Origin: Dysgonomonas sp. UBA7710
GTDB taxonomy: Bacteria; Bacteroidota; Bacteroidia; Bacteroidales; Dysgonomonadaceae
DNA length: 64,000 nucleotides
Direction: 5' to 3'
Assembly: GCF_002482385.1 (NCBI RefSeq)
Contig: NZ_DLFW01000047.1
Span: 144,405 to 208,404, forward strand
In this document: positions 29,629-37,854 of the stretch, piece by piece
Position numbering within the stretch: position 1 is the stretch's first letter
How the letters are laid out: every line of letters begins with the position of its first letter
Position numbers and translations under genes: made by a program
Notes under the pieces: model-generated
Told to the model about the DNA's origin: nothing
Databases searched by the model: none
What the model saw: only the letters and a program-made list of their open reading frames with translations

Positions 29629-31038
29629 ATGAAAATTAAAGCACTTTTGTTTACCTTATGCGCCATCTCTCTGTTAGGTGCCTGCAATAGCCCGAAGGCA
29701 GGCAAGAGCACCTATAACATTATAGATTATGGTGCTAAGGGAGACGGAAAGACCGATGATGCCACAGCAATACAGGCAGCTATTAACGCATGTTCTCAAT
29801 CGGGTGGCGGCACAGTACTTATCCCCGCAGGACATACTTTTATGTGCAGTCCCTTTGAGTTGGCTTCATTCGTCGAACTCCGGTTGGAATCCAATTCCCG
29901 CCTGCTCGCCAATCCTGACGAGACGGTATATACACAAAGTGCTTTCCGCGACAACCGGGGCGAAGGCATGATGTGGATCTACGGGAAAGATCTGAAAGAA
30001 GTCTCCATTACCGGAACGGGTACAATCGACGGGAACGGCGTCGCATTCATGGGAAAAGAGTTGGAAGACTCTTATGAATTGAAGCCCGTGACCGACTTTG
30101 ATCCCCGCCCACATGTATTGACTCTCATCAATGTGGAGAAAACCGTGATAAGAGATATTACCATCCGCAACAGTGCCTATTGGACTGTTCACCTTATCGG
30201 CTGCAACGATGCTTCCATCGACGGCATCACGATACTGAATGACCTGAAAATACGCAACGGTGACGGCATTGATATAGACCATTCCAAAAACGTACGCATT
30301 GCCAACTGCCATATCGAGTCCGGTGATGATTGCATATGCCTGAAAAACCGGCGGGAGTTCGAAGAATACGGCTCCTGCGAGGACATTGTTGTAACAAACT
30401 GCACCATGGTCTCCCGTTCGTGCGCCATCAAGATAGGGTCGGAGAATATGAATAAGATCAATAATGTGTTGTTCAATAACTGCATTATCAAGAACAGCAA
30501 CCGTGGCATAGGCATCCAGAACCGCGACGAAGGAACCGTCACCAATGTGATATTCTCAAATATGATCGTGGACTGCATGTTCTTCTCCGATGTATGGTGG
30601 GGAAAAGCCGAACCGATTTACATCACATCTTACCCGCGTGCCATAGGCAATCACAAAGATGCAGGTTGGCGTTTCCCGAAAGGAGCTACCGAAGGCCGAT
30701 GCGGAGAAGTAAGCCGTATCTGTTTCTCGAATATCAAATGTACCAGTGAGAACGGTATTTTTGTAGGCGGGGATACTCCCGACAAAGTCAATCATATCTA
30801 TTTCAAGGATGTAGACCTGCTATTACAGAAACGTACTGCATACGAAGGCGGCATCTACGACAAGCGTCCGTGCGACGGTGAAGGCTTCATCCGTGATAAA
30901 ACTTACAGTTTCTACATAGATACGGCATCTGATATCAGACTTGATGACTGCAATATTACGTGGGGTGATATTCGCCCGGATCATGCGGCTGAAGGCATCT
31001 GGCAAAAGAATGTCCGCAATTTAAAAATCACCAATTAA
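29629..31038 (+). CDS. GH28 polygalacturonase-like lipoprotein
   Basis: 469 residues. Lipobox LGAC predicts a lipoprotein, unlike the upstream paralogue, so this one may act on the cell surface and the other in the periplasm. Beta-helix start YNIIDYGAKGDGKTDD; catalytic Asp212/Asp215 in GDGIDIDHS and Asp233-Asp234 in ESGDDCICLKN; then IGSENM and NRGIGIQNRDEG. The two GH28 proteins share their layout but are clearly diverged. Probable role: cleavage of galacturonic-acid-containing backbone. Last enzyme before a 101-nt gap to the phosphatase. Confidence 0.88.
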   Translation: MKIKALLFTLCAISLLGACNSPKAGKSTYNIIDYGAKGDGKTDDATAIQAAINACSQSGGGTVLIPAGHTFMCSPFELASFVELRLESNSRLLANPDETVYTQSAFRDNRGEGMMWIYGKDLKEVSITGTGTIDGNGVAFMGKELEDSYELKPVTDFDPRPHVLTLINVEKTVIRDITIRNSAYWTVHLIGCNDASIDGITILNDLKIRNGDGIDIDHSKNVRIANCHIESGDDCICLKNRREFEEYGSCEDIVVTNCTMVSRSCAIKIGSENMNKINNVLFNNCIIKNSNRGIGIQNRDEGTVTNVIFSNMIVDCMFFSDVWWGKAEPIYITSYPRAIGNHKDAGWRFPKGATEGRCGEVSRICFSNIKCTSENGIFVGGDTPDKVNHIYFKDVDLLLQKRTAYEGGIYDKRPCDGEGFIRDKTYSFYIDTASDIRLDDCNITWGDIRPDHAAEGIWQKNVRNLKITN

Positions 31039-31094
31039 GTAGGAAACAGTATTCAATGGTACGCTATCGAATTATAACTTACTCTTGCATTTTC

Positions 31095-31128
31095 ACTTAC
31101 CAAAGTAATAAACAGGTCTGCGACCTTA
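31095..31128 (+). promoter_or_regulatory. Leader palindrome upstream of the phosphatase
   Basis: TTACCAAAGTAA (a small inverted repeat) is followed by AGGTCTGCGACCT at 31114-31126, 14 nt before the ATG at 31140. A near-consensus -7 box (TACTCTTG, 31080-31087, one mismatch) lies upstream, so the phosphatase may have its own promoter. The same motif pair occurs at 50747-50778. Confidence 0.4.
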
Positions 31129-31139
31129 AGATAAGGCTT

Positions 31140-32429
31140 ATGAGACAATATATTATATTCACTATACTTTTACTAAGCGGACTTTCGGTCTACTCTCAAC
31201 CGACGCCGGAACAAACCGGAAGTATTTATTACGCTTATCCTGCTCCTCCCGAGGCCTACACTCCTGCACCGGAAGGATACGAACCTTTCTACATCAGTCA
31301 TTATGGCCGTCATGGTTCCCGCTGGATGACAGCGGACGAACGTTATATAGAAGTCCTGCACGTTTTTGACTCGCTTTATCAGCGTTCCGAATTGACTCCG
31401 CTCGGCATAGATGTCCGTAAACGCCTGCAACAAGTATGGGAAGACGCCCGGGGCAAGAGCGGCAATATCACCCCTCTGGGCGAACGCCAGCAACGTGAAA
31501 TAGCCGGACGAATGTACCATAATTTCCCTCAGGTATTCCGTGGAGATGCATTTATTGACGCCCGTTCGTCCACCTCGCTGCGCTGTGCCATGAGTATGAG
31601 TTATTTCACAGAACGTCTGAAAGAACTGAACCCTGCATTGCACGTAGACCGGAGAGCTTACCAGCGATATATGGATTATATCGCCTACACCTCACCGGAA
31701 GGAGAAAAGTTTTCTTCTGGAAAAGCCCCATGGAGACGTGACTTCCGCGATTTTGAGAAGAAAAATGTTCGTCCGGAACGCCTGATGGCTTCACTGTTTG
31801 TAAATCCCGATGCAATAACAAATCAGGATGCCCTTATGCGTGGAATCTACTGGATTGCAGCCGATATGCAGAATGTAGACATAGATGTTACTTTCTATGA
31901 CATCTTCCGGTATGAAGAATTAGCCGGGATTTGGAAAACAGTAAATGCCCGCATGTATGTCTGCAATGCCGGTGCTCCGCTTAATGGTGGTTTGATGCCC
32001 CGTTGCGCCATACCTCTACTACGCAATATAGTGGAAAGTGCGGAAACCGCTATAAAAGAAGGAACTCCTGCGGCCGATCTTCGTTTCGGACATGATACGC
32101 ACCTCATCCGCCTGCTTACACTGATGCAGGTAGAAGGATGCAGTAATCAGGAAACCGATATGGAGAAATTCCATCTGGCCTGGCAGGATTACCGGGTTTC
32201 TCCTATGGGAGCTAATCTGCAACTTATCTTCTTCCGTAATAAGAAGAATGAGATACTGGTAAAACTTCTTTTAAATGAAAATGAAGTAAATTTACCTTTA
32301 GAGAGCCATACCGGCCCCTACTATCCGTGGGAGACAGTTAAGGCATTCTTTAAAGAGCAATTAAAACAGGACGAAACCGAAATACATCCGGCTACCCATA
32401 ATCCGCTCTCTGAAGATACGGACTATTAG
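31140..32429 (+). CDS. Secreted histidine acid phosphatase
   Basis: 429 residues from the ATG at 31140, chosen because a good signal peptide (FTILLLSGLSVYSQ) starts there; an upstream in-frame ATG at 31056 would add 28 residues of non-signal character across the leader palindrome. The catalytic motif is Arg57-His58-Gly-Ser-Arg61 in SHYGRHGSRW, and the proton donor is His318-Asp319 in FGHDTHL. This HD version is that of acid phosphatases and histidine phytases; MINPP-type phytases usually have HAE. It releases phosphate from sugar phosphates or inositol phosphates in the periplasm. Its place behind GH92/GH28 may indicate a phosphorylated glycan (inference). Confidence 0.85.
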   Translation: MRQYIIFTILLLSGLSVYSQPTPEQTGSIYYAYPAPPEAYTPAPEGYEPFYISHYGRHGSRWMTADERYIEVLHVFDSLYQRSELTPLGIDVRKRLQQVWEDARGKSGNITPLGERQQREIAGRMYHNFPQVFRGDAFIDARSSTSLRCAMSMSYFTERLKELNPALHVDRRAYQRYMDYIAYTSPEGEKFSSGKAPWRRDFRDFEKKNVRPERLMASLFVNPDAITNQDALMRGIYWIAADMQNVDIDVTFYDIFRYEELAGIWKTVNARMYVCNAGAPLNGGLMPRCAIPLLRNIVESAETAIKEGTPAADLRFGHDTHLIRLLTLMQVEGCSNQETDMEKFHLAWQDYRVSPMGANLQLIFFRNKKNEILVKLLLNENEVNLPLESHTGPYYPWETVKAFFKEQLKQDETEIHPATHNPLSEDTDY

Positions 32430-32474
32430 AGCGACGGGTGTGAGGTTATCCATCTTAATTAGCTTTTATCCGCT

Positions 32475-32940
32475 AAAAGGTAACAAAAGTAACAGTCTTT
32501 TTAGCCTTTGTGCCCTTTGTGATTTCCTTCGTGTACTTAGTAGTTAAAACTCTTTACCACGAGGGACACCCCCGCTCGCGCAGACGTCCCGTTTGTGTGT
32601 TGCGTAGCAAACATTTTCGCCCTCTCAACAAGACACGGACTGGAAGTCCGCGCCAGCGGGGGAAGCATCTTGTTCAAAAAGTAACAAAAGTAACAATGAA
32701 ATCAGTTAGCAGTTAACAGTCATCAACTTGTATCTCGTATCCCGTTTACTTGTAACTATTTTCAAAAAGGTAACAAAGGTTACACTATTTTCAGTTAGCA
32801 GTCAACAGTTATCAGTTAACAACTTGTATCTCGTGTCTTGTCTACTTGTATCTCGTGTCTTGTCTACTCGTATCTCATATAACTTTCAACTTATTACTCA
32901 ATACTTACTACTTTGAAAAGGTAACAAAGGTTACACTTTT
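32475..32940. repeat. Mosaic of short degenerate repeats
   Basis: Four copies of a GTAACAAAnGTnAC module occur at about 32475-32494, 32675-32694, 32764-32785 and 32915-32936; the last two read GGTAACAAAGGTTACAC, an inverted repeat. Between them runs a degenerate TCAGTTAGCAGTYAACAG tract twice, and a perfect 22-bp tandem repeat at 32823-32844 and 32845-32866 starting CTTGTATCTCG. The 32430-33095 gap also has a CCTCCC/GGGAGG-type palindrome near 32970-32995. No gene is supported; short frames here follow repeat sequence. Confidence 0.75.
32569..32662. repeat. Imperfect inverted repeat, remnant of a dispersed element
   Basis: The left arm starts CCCCCGCT and the right arm ends AGCGGGGG; the arms pair imperfectly over about 21 bp around a 50-nt centre. 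Such G/C-rich hairpins in otherwise A/T-rich intergenic DNA are typical of dispersed repeats (MITE-like or REP-like) in Bacteroidetes. Confidence 0.5.
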
Positions 32941-33095
32941 TCTACCTATTACTTTTTACCCTCTCTGTAGCCTCCCTTTGGGGAGGTTGGAGGGACCATT
33001 CCAATCTTTCAAAGAACTATCAGCTGACAGCTAAAGGCTATCAGCTATATACATAGATAAAGTTTTTAATATCTGCTTCGCCTTGATAACATTTT

Positions 33096-34310
33096 TCAGG
33101 CAAGCGCCCTTTCCAGATCACTAATTAAGTCCCCGGCATCTTCCAGACCTACAGATAATCTAAAAAGTCCGTCTCCTGCAAAATCATTCCATGATTCCAG
33201 TTGCTGAGGAGTTGAGAATTTAAACGAAGTTTTTAATAATTCATTGCTATCCAGATAAAAGATCAAAGAACGATGATGACCGAGCGAGACTGCATAATGA
33301 ATTATTTGTAGTCTCTCCACAAATTTGCGGGCCTGTGACCTTCCGTTATCTATCTGGAAAGTAATAATTCCCGAGAAATTTTTCATTTGCCTCTTTGCCA
33401 GTTCATACTGAGGATGTGAGGGCAAACCCGGATAAAATACACGCTTAACTTTCGGATGTTTTTCCAGATATGCTGCAATTTTGAGAGCATTCTCCTGATG
33501 AACCCGCATACGAAGAGGAAATGTAGCTAAGCCTCTTAATATCAGCCATGCGTTAAACGGGCTCAGTACTCCGCCAAAACGGATGGCTGTCTTTTTCCGT
33601 AAAGGAACCAGATTTTCTTTACTACCCAGAATGACTCCGCCCAAAGCATCACCATGTCCGCCTAAATACTTGGTAAGTGAATGTATCACAAAATCGGCAC
33701 CCAGTGCCAAAGGTTTCGTAGCGGCAGGTGTCGCGAATGTTGAATCTACAGCCAACTTCGCACCCGCTTCCTGTGCAATTTCCGCCACGGCGGCGATATC
33801 TGTAAGGCGTAGCAGGGGATTGCAGGGAGTCTCTATATATATCAGGCGGGTATTTGATTTGACAGCCTCTTTCAGAGACTTCAGGTCGGAGGTATTCACT
33901 TTTGTGATTTCAATGTCTAACCCGGGAATCATTTCATTCGTCAATTCAGCAAGGGCTGCATAGGCTACATCACTTACAATCGCATGGTCTCCGGCCTTCA
34001 GTAAATGGAAAAGTAATGCGACGATAGCACCCATCCCGCTTGCAAAGGCAACAGCCGTTTCGGCTCCCTCGCAAATAGCCAGCTTTTCCTCCAGCTGATG
34101 AACGGTAGGATTACCCCAACGGGAATAAAGCCATGAATCATTTTCGTCAAGACCTTCAACGGAAAATCCGGCGTCGGCATCTGTAATAAAAGTTGTGGAC
34201 ATTATTAGATTCGGGGAAGAAGCTTTAGTCACAGGATCGGGAAATTCCCCTCCATGAATTGCTTTGGTTTGCTCTCCCGCATTCAGTAAAAAATCAGATT
34301 CTTTAGACAT
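33096..34310 (-). CDS. PLP-dependent trans-sulfuration enzyme (Cys/Met metabolism family)
   Basis: 404 residues, no signal peptide, so cytoplasmic. Family marks: YSRWGNPT (62-69), phosphate loop FASGMGA, the cofactor-facing Asp in AVDSTFATP, and Lys214 in SLTKYLGGHGD, which forms the PLP Schiff base. The family covers cystathionine gamma-synthase, cystathionine lyases, methionine gamma-lyase and homocysteine desulfhydrase; the Cys loop of classical methionine gamma-lyase is not seen, so the reaction stays open. It is the last gene of the leftward peptide locus, 130 nt past a terminator. A degradative role on sulfur amino acids freed from peptides is inferred from context. Confidence 0.85.
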   Translation of the reverse strand: MSKESDFLLNAGEQTKAIHGGEFPDPVTKASSPNLIMSTTFITDADAGFSVEGLDENDSWLYSRWGNPTVHQLEEKLAICEGAETAVAFASGMGAIVALLFHLLKAGDHAIVSDVAYAALAELTNEMIPGLDIEITKVNTSDLKSLKEAVKSNTRLIYIETPCNPLLRLTDIAAVAEIAQEAGAKLAVDSTFATPAATKPLALGADFVIHSLTKYLGGHGDALGGVILGSKENLVPLRKKTAIRFGGVLSPFNAWLILRGLATFPLRMRVHQENALKIAAYLEKHPKVKRVFYPGLPSHPQYELAKRQMKNFSGIITFQIDNGRSQARKFVERLQIIHYAVSLGHHRSLIFYLDSNELLKTSFKFSTPQQLESWNDFAGDGLFRLSVGLEDAGDLISDLERALA

Positions 34311-34382
34311 ATTCTTCTCTTTTATGTTACTCCGTACTATATTTTCCGGATGACTTTAATACCAGCGAAGTTATATCCTTTA

Positions 34383-34418
34383 TAAAAAAAGAAAAATACC
34401 ACTAACATGGTATTTTCC
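34383..34418 (-). terminator. Terminator of the S9 peptidase gene, also containing ATACCA-N6-TGGTAT
   Basis: On the minus strand a hairpin (GGAAAATACCA with TGGTATTTTTC) is followed by TTTTTTT. Its core, 34396-34413, is the 18-bp palindrome ATACCA-N6-TGGTAT that occurs twice at 61121-61160. It sits 86-103 nt before the lyase ATG and so may be both terminator and operator. Confidence 0.65.
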
Positions 34419-34440
34419 AAATGAGAACAAAAATCTTTAT

Positions 34441-36486
34441 CTATAAATATTTCTGAAACCACCGGGTAATTTCGTCCAAGCGTTTGATCCGGTTTGTAGG
34501 TTTCCCTGACCGGGATAATTCATGGTTTTCATTGTTGAATATTATCAGGCGGGTCGGGACTTCAAAATATTGAAGGGCATAATACATCTGCACACCTTCA
34601 ACCAACCAGCATCTGTAGTCCTGATCGCTATGGAGGAACAACGTTGGTGTATTTACCTGATTTGCATATTTCAGGGGAGACTGTTCCCATAGTAGCTCAC
34701 TGTTTGTCCATAGATTATGACCGATGTATGATTCGGTAAAAGTATGTCCGATATCACTCGTGTTGCTGAAGGAAATCCATGAAGAGATGCTCCGTTGCGA
34801 AGCCGCCGCTTTAAATCTATTGGTATGTCCGATTATCCAGTTGGTCATATATCCGCCGTAAGATCCGCCGGTAACCCCCAAACGTTCTCTGTCAATAAAC
34901 GGAACCTGTTCTATCGCTGCATCCACAAAAGCCATGAGATCATTATAATCTACAGAGCCGAATTTACCACGCAGATCAATAAATACGTTTCCCCTCCCAT
35001 TACTGCCTGTGGGATTGGTATATAGAACGGCATAACCCTGATTTGCCCAATACTGCATCTCGTGAAAGAATACTGTCCCATAAGTTGCTTTCGGGCCACC
35101 ATGTATATTTAATATAGCCGGGTATTTTTCGTTCTTCTTATAATTGGCCGGAGGCAGAATATAGCCGTTTAGTTCCCGTCCATCTTCATTTCTGAATTTT
35201 ATTTCTATAGGTTTCACAACATTATGGTTCTCAAACAGGGCCGTATTAATGGAACTAAAAAGGGAAATCTCTCCTTTACTGTTGAGAAAATACACTTCTT
35301 CACCCTGTTGCTCTGCCATGGCTACAACCAGAAAGCCATCCTTATATGGCACATAATCGTTTATAGAGATATTTTTCGGCGAACGAACAGATATAGAGGT
35401 GTCTTTGTAATTTATGTGGATAAGTGGAGCCTGATCTATCACAGTTGAAACAAAATTAAACCCATCTTTATCAAATGTAATTTTGCTACGGCCCCCCGAC
35501 TTGATATCAGAGCCGATACTATTGCCTATCGCATACAAATCTCCATCATATATTCCTTTAATATTCCCTGATGACAAATTCAGACGATAAAATTCAGGAT
35601 TCTCCTGTTTATTGCGTTCTAAGCTGCGATTGACCAGAACAACAAATTCATTATTATCCGCAAACTGGATTTGGGAGTAAACGGCTTTATTGAACAAATT
35701 CCATTCTTTTTTCTCCAATGTTCCGGTATTCAATGATACCAGACTGTTATCTTGTGAAGCCTTCCTCCGGTATGTTTTACGGATATAAGCCAGATGCTTC
35801 TTATCGGGACTAAGTTCTATGTCGGAAACCGTTTCCAGAGAATCTGAAAGGTCGGTGATTTTTCCTTTATCATAATAATAAAGGTGGGTACGGGTTCCAC
35901 TGATATCACCCTGACCATTCGACCAAAAGGGTAATTCATCGAAGATACGATACCTTCCATTTTCTTTTATGTCTTTCAGCACCTCCGTCTGGGATTCTTC
36001 TTTCGGAGCCAACCGATAAGAAGCTGTAAAAAAGAAACGGTTTCCGTCTATTAGCCGGATATCTTTTACAGCATAAGGCAACCGCAACCATTCTGTTGCT
36101 TCCTGATAACCTTTGGTCAATTTCTGAAATATTGTAAGCCGCTCTCCTTTCTTTAGTCTTTCTTTGTCCTTTTCATCGCGTACACTTTTGAAAATAATAG
36201 TATCGCCAAGAAAAAAGTAATCGGAGACATTTTCTGAAGATGTCAGTCTTAACTCCCTTCCATCCACCAGCTGATATAAGTCACTTCGGTATGTGTCTCC
36301 CTCTAAATCGGGCTGTCGAAGGATAAAGAATATATCCCCTTTATTTTCTTTCAGATTAGAAATGCTCCTAACTTTCGTAAAAAAGTCGATACCGACCGGT
36401 TCTTTGCCATAGGCCGAATATCCGTAACCTGCATAAATAGGGAAAAGAAAGACAGTCAGCAATACAATGGTATAAATTCTCTTCAT
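34441..36486 (-). CDS. S9 family prolyl oligopeptidase-type peptidase
   Basis: 681 residues from the ATG at 36486. This start is chosen because a signal peptide (MKRIYTIVLLTVFLFPIYAG) begins there and the 63 nt upstream in frame contain the terminator of the preceding gene. An N-terminal beta-propeller (about 40-420) precedes the alpha/beta-hydrolase domain. The catalytic triad is visible: Ser542 in GSYGGY, Asp in HSDQDYRCW, His in NENHELSRSG. S9 enzymes cut short peptides and act here in the periplasm. Neighbours are a tandem OsmC protein upstream and a sulfur amino acid enzyme downstream. Confidence 0.9.
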   Translation of the reverse strand: MKRIYTIVLLTVFLFPIYAGYGYSAYGKEPVGIDFFTKVRSISNLKENKGDIFFILRQPDLEGDTYRSDLYQLVDGRELRLTSSENVSDYFFLGDTIIFKSVRDEKDKERLKKGERLTIFQKLTKGYQEATEWLRLPYAVKDIRLIDGNRFFFTASYRLAPKEESQTEVLKDIKENGRYRIFDELPFWSNGQGDISGTRTHLYYYDKGKITDLSDSLETVSDIELSPDKKHLAYIRKTYRRKASQDNSLVSLNTGTLEKKEWNLFNKAVYSQIQFADNNEFVVLVNRSLERNKQENPEFYRLNLSSGNIKGIYDGDLYAIGNSIGSDIKSGGRSKITFDKDGFNFVSTVIDQAPLIHINYKDTSISVRSPKNISINDYVPYKDGFLVVAMAEQQGEEVYFLNSKGEISLFSSINTALFENHNVVKPIEIKFRNEDGRELNGYILPPANYKKNEKYPAILNIHGGPKATYGTVFFHEMQYWANQGYAVLYTNPTGSNGRGNVFIDLRGKFGSVDYNDLMAFVDAAIEQVPFIDRERLGVTGGSYGGYMTNWIIGHTNRFKAAASQRSISSWISFSNTSDIGHTFTESYIGHNLWTNSELLWEQSPLKYANQVNTPTLFLHSDQDYRCWLVEGVQMYYALQYFEVPTRLIIFNNENHELSRSGKPTNRIKRLDEITRWFQKYL

Positions 36487-36502
36487 ATTTTTCGAATTAA
36501 TT

Positions 36503-36538
36503 ATAAAAATTGGAAGTGCCTGCAAGAAGCACTTCCAA
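36503..36538 (-). terminator. Terminator after the tandem OsmC gene
   Basis: A perfect 10-bp stem (TTGGAAGTGC with GCACTTCCAA) with a 9-nt loop is followed on the minus strand by TTTTTATAA. It lies between two genes of the locus only 75 nt apart, so it should act as a partial stop. Confidence 0.75.
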
Positions 36539-36560
36539 CAAATCCACAATCTGGATTTAC

Positions 36561-37817
36561 CTAATTACCTATTTTAACTATACGGCCTTCTATTGTTTGT
36601 TCATCCTTCAATAAGTTGTATATCGGACAAACTGCTTCTACGGCATCCCGCAACACTTTGATTTGTTCGTATGTTGCCGGAGATTTCACATGCACAGTAT
36701 AATGAATCCCATACGGATAGCCGGGGACATTCTCAAAACCACTGCGCCCGGCACGAATATCGGAAGTGGCTTTTACATTCACTTCCAGCGAATCGAGCGG
36801 AATCTGGCGGGCAGCAGCCTGAATCAGGAAAATATGAGTAAGGCAGCTTGTCAACACGCCTAACTGATGTTCCTGAGAGGTCGGTCCGAGATCGCTTCCT
36901 CCCAGATATGCAGGATTGTCGTGCAATATACGGAACTGGCGGATCTGAAGCTGGCGGACACCATTATTGTTTACTGTAACCACCAGACAATTACGGTTCT
37001 CGTTATTCGCCAGCGATGGATTCTTCTTTCTCTCTTCTTCCCGTTTCTTACCTTCTTCCTGAAGATGTAAGTACGCGGCACGCTTATATTTCAGATATTC
37101 TCGGAGTCCGGGCTGCCCTCCTTCCGGTATCACCAGCTTATCGGGAGTCCGGGTATAATCAATTTCTCCGGTCACTACTTGTGGTTTAAGGATAAAATTG
37201 AATATCGGAGAATTTGCTTCCGCGGCCTTCCGTAATTCTTCCAGTTGCTTATCATCCGCTGACGATTTTATATATGCAGTATAGAGGAAGTTACGGGGAT
37301 AATTTACTTTATTCGCAGGAACGGCATCCGGGCGATTTATAATTTCGATTCTTAATGAATCGACAGGTATATTTCTCAGAGCTGCCTGGTTAAGGTAGCT
37401 ATCTGCCAAGTCACTGGCTATAATAGCAACCTGCGATTCAGGTGAACCCGGCCCTACATTGTAACCCGCAAAGTCCGTCCCGCTATCGCTTATGATCTGG
37501 AAGCCGCGGATACACATTCTCCGTAAGCCCGACCTCTGCTCTGCCGTGGTACGGGCTTCTAATGTCACAGCCTGTAATTCCTCACTTGGCAGGCTTTGCA
37601 ATTTAATGAGTGCTTCCCGCCTGCTGAAAAGATAGTTGCGCAATGGACTGGCATTCTGTTCAAATGTCTTTTTAACCGCATCTTTTACAAATACAGAATT
37701 GGGGCCTGTATTAGCATTATCAGTCTGTGCATCAACTGATGTTGTTCCAAATACGGAAAGTATAATAATAGCCAATATACTTATCCGTTTTTTTGTATCC
37801 TGTGAATAGATTTTCAT
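36561..37817 (-). CDS. Secreted tandem OsmC-like protein
   Basis: 418 residues: signal peptide to about 30 (TTSVDAQ), a helical lead to about 100, OsmC-like domain 1 at about 100-220, a charged linker (GKKREEERKKN), and domain 2 at about 275-415. The halves align: GPGSPESQVAIIASD against GPTSQEHQLGVLTSC, and ANSPIFN against AVCPIYN. Domain 2 keeps both family cysteines (Cys325, Cys397); domain 1 has Asp136 and Ser203 instead. OsmC/Ohr proteins are normally single-domain cytoplasmic thiol peroxidases, so an exported double form is unusual. The gene follows a SusC-SusD pair after 37 nt and precedes an S9 peptidase. Function is unknown; thiol or peroxide chemistry in the periplasm is inferred. 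Confidence 0.75.
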   Translation of the reverse strand: MKIYSQDTKKRISILAIIILSVFGTTSVDAQTDNANTGPNSVFVKDAVKKTFEQNASPLRNYLFSRREALIKLQSLPSEELQAVTLEARTTAEQRSGLRRMCIRGFQIISDSGTDFAGYNVGPGSPESQVAIIASDLADSYLNQAALRNIPVDSLRIEIINRPDAVPANKVNYPRNFLYTAYIKSSADDKQLEELRKAAEANSPIFNFILKPQVVTGEIDYTRTPDKLVIPEGGQPGLREYLKYKRAAYLHLQEEGKKREEERKKNPSLANNENRNCLVVTVNNNGVRQLQIRQFRILHDNPAYLGGSDLGPTSQEHQLGVLTSCLTHIFLIQAAARQIPLDSLEVNVKATSDIRAGRSGFENVPGYPYGIHYTVHVKSPATYEQIKVLRDAVEAVCPIYNLLKDEQTIEGRIVKIGN

Positions 37818-37854
37818 ATTGCTCTTTTTAATGGGTTTCTATTATATAATTTAT

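Noticed and set aside
31056..31139. Upstream start for the histidine phosphatase
   Set aside because: It would place the leader palindrome inside coding sequence and hide the signal peptide behind 28 residues of non-signal character.
32823..32866. 22-bp tandem repeats as a CRISPR array
   Set aside because: Only two adjacent copies without spacers, no cas genes.
32510..33034. Short open frames in the repeat mosaic as genes
   Set aside because: They follow repeat sequence, include translations typical of dispersed repeats, and lack start context or family resemblance.
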